Positions 1 through 5,908 of a DNA stretch of 21,300 bases are shown here, piece after piece; position 1 is the stretch's first letter; every line of letters begins with the position of its first letter. Position numbers and translations under genes: made by a program. Origin of the DNA: a bacterium (GTDB taxonomy: Bacteria; Armatimonadota; HRBIN16); the NCBI GenBank assembly GCA_025057335.1, contig JANWXG010000014.1:1-21300 (forward strand), in the 5' to 3' direction. The notes under the pieces are model-generated. The model was not told the origin of the DNA, did not search any database, and saw only the letters and a program-made list of their open reading frames with translations.

Positions 1-54
1 ACTGGGAGACACTCCTAATGATTGCGCAATCTCTTTCAGTGTGACTTTGCTCAC
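1..54 (-). CDS. LacI-family transcriptional regulator, N-terminal fragment (runs off the window)
   Basis: Reading leftward from a GTG at 54-52, the first 18 codons give VSKVTLKEIAQSLGVSPS. This matches the start of the LacI/GalR helix-turn-helix (typical pattern: VTLKDIAREAGVSxxTVSR). The rest of the gene, including the sugar-binding periplasmic-fold domain, lies outside the window, so the ligand cannot be inferred. The GTG was chosen because the upstream ATGs are in another frame and because a GAGG-type element lies about 12 nt upstream. A near-consensus promoter and a tandem repeat lie directly upstream. LacI regulators commonly repress sugar-utilisation genes, and two glycoside hydrolase genes lie elsewhere in the window, but no direct link is visible. 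Confidence 0.8.
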   Translation of the reverse strand, partial: MSKVTLKEIAQSLGVSPS

Positions 55-78
55 GGCGGCTTCCAGCCTCGTATATGT

Positions 79-104
79 ATCGTTTCATATACATCGTTTC
101 ATAT
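79..104. promoter_or_regulatory. Tandem operator-like repeat over the regulator's transcription start
   Basis: The 12-mer ATCGTTTCATAT occurs twice, at 79-90 and 93-104, so the period is 14 bp. The flanks ATGTAT (75-80) and ATACAT (89-94) also form an inverted repeat around the first unit. The array covers the -10 box and the predicted +1 of the regulator promoter. The likely role is an operator, probably for the LacI-type protein itself; that is inference from position. LacI-family operators are usually palindromes with a central CG, and each unit does contain a CG. Confidence 0.55.
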
Positions 105-131
105 TATACATCCCTCTTGCAAAGATGTCAA
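103..131 (-). promoter_or_regulatory. Consensus sigma-70 promoter for the LacI-type regulator
   Basis: On the minus strand a perfect TTGACA (131-126) is followed after exactly 17 nt by a perfect TATAAT (108-103). The predicted start of transcription is near 96, which gives a 5' leader of about 40 nt before the GTG at 54. Few bacterial promoters match both boxes completely, so it should be strong unless repressed. The -10 box overlaps the first unit of the tandem repeat at 79-104, as expected of an autorepressed gene. Confidence 0.8.
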
Positions 132-251
132 GGGGATGCGGAAGATGACTCGGAAAAATCTTTCTTCCCTCGTGAATGGGGAAACCTGCTTGGGAGCGAT
201 TAGGCTGTCGCTATGGAACGCCCCTTCGCCCACTCAGAACAACAGAGGAGA

Positions 252-280
252 TTGGAGGGCGAGGCTCCTGCCGAGCCGTT
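252..280 (+). repeat. Dispersed GC-rich intergenic repeat, copy A
   Basis: The unit contains the core GGCGAGGCTCCTGCCGAGCC. Related copies lie at 3181-3208 (inverted), 14102-14142 (partial) and 19098-19120, all outside genes. The GGCTC...GAGCC arms can pair around a 5-nt loop, so the unit resembles a REP/MITE-like palindromic element rather than an insertion sequence. Confidence 0.7.
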
Positions 281-305
281 CTCCTGTCACGTCAGAATAA
301 CGAGA

Positions 306-437
306 CGCACACTGCCGTGCGCTACCACTAGCATGGCGTGCCTTGGCAACCAAGCGCGCACGACGAACTCTTCAGCTTGTAGTGAAGCACGTCAGTTCTT
401 CCTCCCCCACCCCAGGCGCACTGCCGTGTGCCACTAA
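306..437. repeat. Pair of related small hairpin repeats
   Basis: The motif GCACACTGCCGTGCGCTACC (307-326) recurs as GCGCACTGCCGTGTGCCAC at 416-434. Each has six-base arms around TGCC, the first with one A-C mismatch and the second with one G-T wobble. A similar hairpin (GCGCACT-GA-AGTGCGC, 19125-19140) directly follows another dispersed-repeat copy, so these are probably part of the same repeat landscape. Confidence 0.4.
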
Positions 438-566
438 AAGCAGACCTGTCTGTGCGCTACGATGAGCTGTCGCCCGTCGAGTGCAGGCAATGGGAAAGGT
501 CAGCCTCTGGATGGCTCTTCCCCTGCACCTCCTCGATAGAGTATCATGAATACATGGAGGACGAGC

Positions 567-1229
567 ATGTGTGGACGGTTTGCGCTGACACGACCAGCGG
601 AGGAGGTTGCCGTGCGGTTCGGAGCACAGCAGGTGCTGTTCCAGTTTGGGCCGCGATACAACATCGCCCCCTCGCAGCCTGTTGCCGTCATCACGCATGA
701 GGACGAGCGTATCTTGCAGGCGATGCGCTGGGGGCTGGTTCCCTTCTGGGCGAAAGACCCCAGCATTGGCAACCGCTTGATTAACGCGCGGGCGGAGACC
801 CTGCTGGAGAAGCCTTCGTTCAAATACGCCTTCACGCGCCGGCGTTGCCTGGTGCCCGCTGACGGCTTCTTCGAGTGGCGCAAGGAGGACGGGCGTCGCT
901 CCCCAGTGTACATCCGCCGGCGGGATGGAGGGCTGTTCGCCTTCGCGGGGTTGTGGGAAGAGTGGCAATCTCCAGACGGCTCGCCTCTGCGCACTTGCAC
1001 TATCATCACCACCGAGCCAAACGCGCTCATTGCTCCCATCCATCATCGGATGGCGGTGATCCTGCGCCCAGAGGATGAGGCGCTCTGGTTAGACCACTCG
1101 GTGCGTGAGGTGAAACGGCTCATGGCGTTGCTTCAGCCTTACCCGGCAGAAGAGCTGGAAGCCTACCCAGTGTCTCCACGGGTAAACAACCCCGCCCACG
1201 ACGACCCGTCATGTATTCAGCCCGCATAG
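567..1229 (+). CDS. SRAP-domain abasic-site-processing protein (YedK/HMCES family)
   Basis: The 220-residue product is a full-length SOS-response-associated peptidase (SRAP) family protein. In known members the N-terminal Met is removed and Cys2 forms a thiazolidine crosslink with abasic sites in single-stranded DNA, which protects replication forks. The expected residues are present: Cys2 in MCGRF, Asn73 in INARAET, Glu103 in GFFEWR and His159/His160 in PIHHRM. The start at 567 is fixed by the requirement for Cys at position 2 and by GGAGG at 556-560 with 6-nt spacing; an in-frame ATG at 546 would bury the Cys. It leads a plus-strand cluster, with the next gene starting 14 nt after its stop. 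SRAP genes are often SOS- or phage-linked, but I see no LexA box. Confidence 0.93.
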   Translation: MCGRFALTRPAEEVAVRFGAQQVLFQFGPRYNIAPSQPVAVITHEDERILQAMRWGLVPFWAKDPSIGNRLINARAETLLEKPSFKYAFTRRRCLVPADGFFEWRKEDGRRSPVYIRRRDGGLFAFAGLWEEWQSPDGSPLRTCTIITTEPNALIAPIHHRMAVILRPEDEALWLDHSVREVKRLMALLQPYPAEELEAYPVSPRVNNPAHDDPSCIQPA

Positions 1230-1243
1230 AGGAGGAGGTCACC

Positions 1244-1729
1244 GTGAGCAGAACCTACCGCATTGTGATTGGAGTCATGGGAGCATCAGCGTGCGACGAC
1301 GCCACGTACGAGTTGGCAAGGCGGGTTGGCGCGTTGATTGCGGAGCGCGGCGCAGTGTTGCTCTGTGGCGGGCGAGGCGGAGTGATGGAGGCGGCAGCGC
1401 AGGGCGCCAAGGAGGCGGGCGGTCTAACCATTGGCGTGATGCCTGGCATGAACGCCAACGAGTCTCCCCCGAACCCGTATGTTGACGTAGCGATTTTCAC
1501 GGGCTTGCGCGACGGGCGCAACTGGGTGAACGTGTGCGCCAGTGATGCTATCATCGCGATTGCAGGGGGATACGGCACCCTCTCGGAGATCGCGCTGGCG
1601 CTCAAGGTTGGCAAGCCTGTGGTGTTGTTGCGTTCTTGGGAATTGCCTGCACGAGGGCATGCGCCGCTCTTCCATGCGCAAACCCCAGAGCAGGCAGTGG
1701 ACATCGCGTTCCAGCAGGTGGTATGGTGA
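1244..1729 (+). CDS. TIGR00725-family Rossmann-fold nucleotide-binding protein (LOG/DprA-like)
   Basis: The 161-residue product belongs to the TIGR00725/LOG-like group of small Rossmann proteins. Visible motifs are an N-terminal beta strand with IGVMGAS, CGGRGGVMEAAAQGAKEAGG (41-60) and GGYGTLSEI (108-116), the last resembling the nucleotide-binding GGxGTxxE signature of LOG lysine decarboxylase-like and DprA folds. The substrate is unknown for this subgroup; a nucleotide or a nucleotide-containing cofactor is the usual guess. The GTG at 1244 is preferred because GGAGGAGG lies at 1231-1238; an in-frame ATG at 1211 would overlap the SRAP gene and lacks a comparable site. It is probably co-transcribed with the SRAP gene. 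Confidence 0.85.
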   Translation: MSRTYRIVIGVMGASACDDATYELARRVGALIAERGAVLLCGGRGGVMEAAAQGAKEAGGLTIGVMPGMNANESPPNPYVDVAIFTGLRDGRNWVNVCASDAIIAIAGGYGTLSEIALALKVGKPVVLLRSWELPARGHAPLFHAQTPEQAVDIAFQQVVW

Positions 1730-1785
1730 ACTGTCATCTTGCTCAGGGCTGTGCATCGGATAGAACATAGGAGGTACCTCTCCGC

Positions 1786-3093
1786 ATGGGTGAGGAGCGA
1801 GTAAGCGAACAGGTCAGCCTTCTCTATGTGCCTTTAGGCGAGGAAGACCCCTACCCTGAAGAGGACTGGGACTACGCTACCGCCGATACAAAAATCCTGA
1901 CACACGGCTTCCATGCCTATCCTGCCATGATGATACCTCAGGTGGCTCGTCGCCTCATCCGCATGTACGGACGAGAGGGGCAAACGCTGCTAGACCCCTT
2001 CTGCGGTTCGGGCACTTCGCTGGTCGAGGCGCGGCTTGCCCAGTTGAATGCCTACGGAGTAGACCTCAATCCCCTAGCGGTTCTGCTTGCTCGCGTGAAA
2101 GCAACGCCTTTACCACCAGAATCGCTGCAGGAAAGTCTCGCGTGTATTTACGACCACTATCGCAGGCTACAGCGATTGCCCAAGGAAGAGCGACAGAAGT
2201 ATGTGCCGCGCTTTTTCAACATCGACTACTGGTTCTCTCCTCAAGTGCAAGAGGATTTGGCTCTGCTACGCTCTGCAATCTGGTCGCTCCAGGAAAAGCT
2301 CTTGCGCGATTTCTTTCTCGTCGTTTTCTCCCACACCGTGCGCGAGTGCTCTTACACGCGAAAGGGAGAGTTCAAGCTCTACCGAATGCCTCCCGAGCAG
2401 CAACAGGCGTACCGTCCTGACGTGTTAGCAACTTTCCTTGCGAAGGCGGAAGCGAATATCGCGGGGATGGCACAATTCGTAGCGCAAGCGAGAGGAGAGA
2501 GTTGGCTGCAGGTATGGCAGGGCGACATGCGTCAGAAACAACCGATTCCTGACGAGACGGTAGACCTCATAGTGACCTCTCCCCCCTACGGCGACTCGCA
2601 AACAACGGTCGCCTATGGACAGTTCTCAAGGCTATCGCTGCAGTGGTTAGGCTTGCCTGACGAGGAGGCGAAGAGCATCGACTCCCGCGCTTTGGGCGGA
2701 AGACAGGCGGAGAGCCAGGCGCTGTGTTACCGCTCCGTCACACTGGACGAGACTACCGAGCGAATTGCTCAGCTCGACCGAAGACGGGCGAAGCAGGTAC
2801 GTGCCTTCTACGACGATTTCTCGCTCTGCTTCACTGAAATCACGCGCGTCTGCCGACAGGGAGCAAAAGCGTGTTTTGTAGTAGGTAACCGTACAGTGAA
2901 AGGCGTCAAAATACCTACCGATGCGATTCTGGTGGAGATGGCAGAGGGATTCGGATGGCGGCTAGTGGAGACCTTTGAGCGACGCATTCCTAACAAAAGA
3001 ATGCCTCTGCAGAACAGCCCGAGCAACGTTCCGGGAGAGCGAGGCGAGACGATGACGAGGGAGCACATCGTCATCTTGGAGAAGCAGGGATGA
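1786..3093 (+). CDS. Site-specific DNA methyltransferase (N4-cytosine or N6-adenine, SPPY type)
   Basis: The 435-residue product is a SAM-dependent DNA amino-methyltransferase. HGFHAYPAMMIPQ (40-52) matches the conserved N-terminal block of such enzymes, DPFCGSGT (70-77) is the SAM-binding motif I, and TSPPYGDS (264-271) is the catalytic motif IV. Motif I precedes motif IV by about 190 residues, which could hold the target-recognition region; beta-class enzymes have the reverse order. CFVVGNRTVKG (363-373) and a basic C-terminus follow. AGGAGG at 1769-1774 lies 11 nt before the ATG. No restriction endonuclease is recognisable nearby, but a 25-codon ORF overlaps the stop codon as ATGA. It may be a solitary methylase or the survivor of a restriction-modification pair. 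The recognition sequence cannot be read from the protein. Confidence 0.88.
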   Translation: MGEERVSEQVSLLYVPLGEEDPYPEEDWDYATADTKILTHGFHAYPAMMIPQVARRLIRMYGREGQTLLDPFCGSGTSLVEARLAQLNAYGVDLNPLAVLLARVKATPLPPESLQESLACIYDHYRRLQRLPKEERQKYVPRFFNIDYWFSPQVQEDLALLRSAIWSLQEKLLRDFFLVVFSHTVRECSYTRKGEFKLYRMPPEQQQAYRPDVLATFLAKAEANIAGMAQFVAQARGESWLQVWQGDMRQKQPIPDETVDLIVTSPPYGDSQTTVAYGQFSRLSLQWLGLPDEEAKSIDSRALGGRQAESQALCYRSVTLDETTERIAQLDRRRAKQVRAFYDDFSLCFTEITRVCRQGAKACFVVGNRTVKGVKIPTDAILVEMAEGFGWRLVETFERRIPNKRMPLQNSPSNVPGERGETMTREHIVILEKQG

Positions 3094-3167
3094 GTGAATG
3101 GCAAGTGCTCAAGAAGGAGATGCAAGGTTCGCGTGGCTTAGTGGCATGGGTGCGAAAACGGGCTTAG
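3090..3167 (+). pseudogene. 25-codon ORF coupled to the methyltransferase, possible stub of a lost gene
   Basis: ATGA overlaps the methyltransferase stop, and the frame reads MSEWQVLKKEMQGSRGLVAW... before TAG at 3165. A four-base stop/start overlap is typical of translationally coupled operon partners, and the residues look like an alpha-helical protein N-terminus rather than random sequence. The frame ends 13 nt before an inverted copy of the dispersed repeat (3181-3208). I infer that a second gene of the cassette, possibly the restriction enzyme, was truncated here. It could instead be a genuine micro-protein or chance. Confidence 0.35.
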
Positions 3168-3180
3168 CGTGAAAGAAGGT

Positions 3181-3228
3181 ACGGCTCAACGGGAGCCTCG
3201 CCCTCCAACTGGCGTTCGCTGGAGGGCG
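3181..3228 (-). repeat. Dispersed GC-rich intergenic repeat, copy B, with hairpin
   Basis: The complement of 3181-3208 reads TTGGAGGGCGAGGCTCCCG followed by TTGAGCCGT, matching copy A except for three positions. CGCCCTCCA (3199-3207) and TGGAGGGCG (3220-3228) form a 9-bp inverted repeat with a 12-nt loop. It lies between the convergent methyltransferase and glycoside hydrolase genes and could slow transcription from either side, but no T-tract is present, so I do not call it an intrinsic terminator. Confidence 0.65.
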
Positions 3229-3332
3229 AATCGCTAGATGTGCCGAGACAGCCCTGTTCCACCTCCTCGCAGGCGGGAAGAGGGCAAGCAGATCAACAGC
3301 GACCATTCCCGATGCTGGGAAGCGAGCCTGTA

Positions 3333-4334
3333 TTATGCCTGTCTCCCCGCTCGCCACTGGCGCAAGAGATCTACCTCAGCGGGATCATAGGGCGTGCCAT
3401 CGGGATGGAGCAGGTCGTGTTGCCATACCTTGGGAGGAGGCGCACCTGGCTTCGACTCCCAGTCCAGATAGGTCTGCGTCTTCCCTGCGACTAGTCCCCA
3501 GAAGTACCAGCTTATCCGATGCTGCGCGAAGATAGGCAAGATGGCGGCGAAAGTATTGCCGACCTGCCGACGCAGAAACTCCGTGCAGAGGAGCGGTCGG
3601 CGATACCCCTTGAGTGTCTCCACTTGCTGCAGAACAACTTCTGGCGGGTTGTAAGTATGAAACGAAATCACGTCGGACAGTTCGACGAATCGCTGGTGCA
3701 TCTGGTCCTGAAAGTCTGCCCACAGCCCCACTGTGAGCGGCTGGCTAGGGGAGACTTCCCGCGCCCACTGGAAAGTGGCTTCCACCAGCGGCAGGCTCTT
3801 CTCGCCCAATCCTGCATTGCCTGGCTCGTTGTATAGGTCCCAGACGACCACTCGCTCGTCCCGCGCAAACCGGCGAACCACGTCCTTCACGAACTGCTCT
3901 AGCCCCTTCCACGTGCTCTGGTCTAATACGCGCGACCGCCCCGGGCTGGCAACCCAGCGACTGTTGTGGACACCGGGAATGGGCGGCTCCTGCTTACCCA
4001 GCTGAGGCTCCTGGTTCCAGCAGTCGTCGAAAAGGACGAGCATCGTGCGTAGGCGATGCTTCGATGCGAGGGTAAGGAAGCGGTCTAATCGCTTGAGCAG
4101 ACCGTCTCGGTCTGCCTCCCACACTAAGTAGTGCAGGAACACCCGTAGGCTGTTGAGATGGACGCGCTGCGCCCAGCCCAGCTCTTCGTCTATCGTGCGT
4201 TCGTCGAAGGTGTCCGCCTGCCACATCTCCAGCGTGTTGACCGCCGTGCGCGGGATGTAATTGCATCCACACAGCACCCCGACCTTCTTTTCCCACTCGC
4301 TCGCTCTGGTCTCACTCCATCTACCAGAAGACAT
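3333..4334 (-). CDS. Clan GH-A glycoside hydrolase, GH5-like (cellulase/xylanase type), cytoplasmic
   Basis: The 333-residue product is a TIM-barrel retaining glycosidase. VVWDLYNEP (163-171) places the acid/base at Glu170, and LLCTEFLRR (248-256) places the nucleophile at Glu252. The C-terminal WYFWGLVAGKTQTYLDW block and the WQHDLLHPDGTPYDPAEV stretch are shared by proteins annotated as cellulase-family glycosylhydrolases or 1,4-beta-xylanases. There is no signal peptide, so it probably acts on imported oligosaccharides. The start is supported by AAAGGAGGGG (4348-4339) 4 nt upstream. It is monocistronic here: convergent with the methyltransferase cluster and divergent from tyrS. Exact family and substrate cannot be fixed by reading. 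Confidence 0.8.
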   Translation of the reverse strand: MSSGRWSETRASEWEKKVGVLCGCNYIPRTAVNTLEMWQADTFDERTIDEELGWAQRVHLNSLRVFLHYLVWEADRDGLLKRLDRFLTLASKHRLRTMLVLFDDCWNQEPQLGKQEPPIPGVHNSRWVASPGRSRVLDQSTWKGLEQFVKDVVRRFARDERVVVWDLYNEPGNAGLGEKSLPLVEATFQWAREVSPSQPLTVGLWADFQDQMHQRFVELSDVISFHTYNPPEVVLQQVETLKGYRRPLLCTEFLRRQVGNTFAAILPIFAQHRISWYFWGLVAGKTQTYLDWESKPGAPPPKVWQHDLLHPDGTPYDPAEVDLLRQWRAGRQA

Positions 4335-4500
4335 GAGTCCCCTCCTTTAGCGGTGTTCCCAGCCCCCTGCAAACTGGCAACGCTGGGATAATTTTTCCAT
4401 TAGGCAGGTTTCTGACTGCTCCCTCCAAAGCAAGCAGGAAAAGGATAGAAAACGTTGGCGAAGGGCATCAACGAGCCTCCACAAACCGCCTGATACCACT

Positions 4501-4529
4501 TTGAAACCCTCGAGAGGGCTTGGTAAGAT
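4501..4529 (+). promoter_or_regulatory. Sigma-70 promoter for tyrS
   Basis: TTGAAA (4501-4506) is followed after 17 nt by TAAGAT (4524-4529). The predicted start near 4536 gives a leader of about 90 nt. The spacer contains CCCTC-GA-GAGGG (4507-4518), an inverted repeat that could bind a regulator. I searched the leader for a T-box (GGGTGGNACCGCG and a specifier loop) and did not find one. The 4349-4500 stretch upstream shows nothing else. Confidence 0.6.
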
Positions 4530-4624
4530 GCTACCAGCCTGCTGCCAAAGGTTGCGCCACCACCTCCCGATTTGGTAACATAACGGAACGGCACACCTTT
4601 TTCACTACGCGGGGTTGGAGGCTA

Positions 4625-5884
4625 ATGGAGAGCATCGAGCGTCAGTTGCAGGTACTGCAACGCGGGGTGGCAGCGCTCATCCCCGAGGACGGTCTGCGCG
4701 AGAAGCTGGAGAAATCAGCGCGCACGGGCAAGCCGCTGCGCGTCAAGCTGGGCTTAGACCCCACCGCACCCGATATCCACCTGGGCTTTGCGGTCGTGCT
4801 GCGCAAATTGCGCCAGTTTCAGGAGTTCGGACATACCGCCTGCCTCATCATCGGCGACTTCACTGCCATGATTGGCGACCCTTCGGGGCGTAGCAAGACC
4901 CGGCCGCAGCTGTCGCGTGAAGAGGTGGAGGCAAACGCCCGCACCTACCAGCAGCAGCTCTATCGCATCCTGATTCCCGAGCGCACTGAAATCTACTTCA
5001 ACAGCGACTGGCTCGGCAAGATGACTTTCGCCGACGTGATACAGCTGGCGTCCAGATACACTGTAGCGCGCATCCTGGAGCGCGACGACTTCCAGAACCG
5101 CCTCGCCGAAGGTAAACCGCTGGGCATGCACGAAATCCTCTACCCGTTATGCCAAGGCTATGACTCGGTCGCCATCCAGTCGGACATCGAGATGGGAGGC
5201 ACCGACCAGATATTCAACAATCTCGTGGGACGCGACCTGCAGCGCGAATACGGTCAGGACCCGCAGATAGTGCTCGCCATGCCTTTGCTCGTGGGGCTAG
5301 ACGGCGTGGAGAAGATGAGCAAGTCGCTGGGAAACTACATCGGCATCACCGAGCCGCCCGACCAGATGTTCGGCAAGGTGATGTCGCTGCCCGACGAACT
5401 GATGGTGCAGTATTTTGAACTGTGCACCGACGTGCCAATGGAGGAGGTGCACGCTATCGCGGAAGGGCTCAAAGCGGGCACGCTGCATCCGATGGAGGTC
5501 AAACGCCGTCTCGCCCGCGAGATTGTGTCCCTCTACCACAGCGTCGCGGCAGCCGAGGAGGCAGACCGCGAGTTCATGCGCGTCTTCTCTGCGCGTGAGC
5601 TGCCCGACGAGATGCCCGAGCTAGAGTTGCCCGCCGACATTGTGAAGGACGGCAGGGTGTGGCTGCCGCGCCTGCTCTCTGCGCTGGGGCTGGTGAGTAG
5701 CAACAGCGAGGGGCGACGCATGATCCAGCAGGGGGCTGTGGAGATTAATGGCGTGCGCCACACCGACCCGTCAGCAGAGATAGAGGTCGCCTCGTTGCAC
5801 GGGGCGGTGATTCGCGTAGGCAAGCTGCGCTTTGCACGAGTCAAGGAACACACGCCCCCTCCTTCGCCCGAGGAGGGGGCGTAG
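4625..5884 (+). CDS. tyrS: Tyrosyl-tRNA synthetase
   Basis: The 419-residue class I synthetase charges tRNA-Tyr with tyrosine at ATP expense in the cytoplasm. It has the Rossmann catalytic core with PDIHLGF (49-55, HIGH motif), GDFTAMIGDPSG (77-88), GGTDQIFNN (191-199) and KMSKS (230-234), then an anticodon-binding helical region and a C-terminal S4 RNA-binding domain (about 345-410, VWLPRLLSALGLVSSNSEGRR). Length and motif spacing fit the TyrZ-like branch. The ATG at 4625 has GGAGG only 3 nt upstream, but the protein family begins here; the 35 extra in-frame codons upstream are not protein-like. The last 11 codons are encoded by a perfect hairpin. It is convergent with the phosphofructokinase gene, 24 bp apart. 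Confidence 0.96.
   Translation: MESIERQLQVLQRGVAALIPEDGLREKLEKSARTGKPLRVKLGLDPTAPDIHLGFAVVLRKLRQFQEFGHTACLIIGDFTAMIGDPSGRSKTRPQLSREEVEANARTYQQQLYRILIPERTEIYFNSDWLGKMTFADVIQLASRYTVARILERDDFQNRLAEGKPLGMHEILYPLCQGYDSVAIQSDIEMGGTDQIFNNLVGRDLQREYGQDPQIVLAMPLLVGLDGVEKMSKSLGNYIGITEPPDQMFGKVMSLPDELMVQYFELCTDVPMEEVHAIAEGLKAGTLHPMEVKRRLAREIVSLYHSVAAAEEADREFMRVFSARELPDEMPELELPADIVKDGRVWLPRLLSALGLVSSNSEGRRMIQQGAVEINGVRHTDPSAEIEVASLHGAVIRVGKLRFARVKEHTPPPSPEEGA
5852..5882. terminator. 12-bp hairpin in the 3' end of tyrS, possible two-way terminator
   Basis: ACGCCCCCTCCT (5852-5863) pairs perfectly with AGGAGGGGGCGT (5871-5882) around a 7-nt loop. It includes the tyrS stop codon and encodes the PPPSPEEGA tail. 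Neither strand has a T-run after the stem, so it is not a textbook intrinsic terminator. Its location between convergent genes suggests it ends or protects both transcripts. Confidence 0.5.
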
Positions 5885-5908
5885 GAAGGTTACTGCGCAC
5901 GCCTCGCT

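Larger units (their letters stand above)
132..566. other. Intergenic region with repeats, no convincing gene
   Basis: About 430 bp separate the regulator promoter from the SRAP gene. Short open frames here lack ribosome-binding sites and recognisable protein sequence. The stretch holds one copy of a dispersed GC-rich repeat (252-280) and two related ACTGCCGTG-centred hairpins (306-330 and 417-437). No clear promoter for the downstream plus-strand cluster was found, although TATCAT at 542-547 could act as a -10 without a good -35. Confidence 0.6.

Noticed and set aside
481..528. GTGCAGG...CCTGCAC inverted repeat upstream of the SRAP gene
   Set aside because: The arms are only 7 bp with a 34-nt loop and there is no T-tract or promoter relation, so chance cannot be excluded.
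372..1046. Minus-strand frames of 224 and 179 codons opposite the SRAP gene
   Set aside because: They overlap a gene with all catalytic residues in place, and neither has a recognisable protein or ribosome-binding site.
4530..4624. Possible T-box riboswitch in the tyrS leader
   Set aside because: The conserved T-box sequence and a plausible specifier-loop stem could not be found, and the leader is too short for a canonical element.
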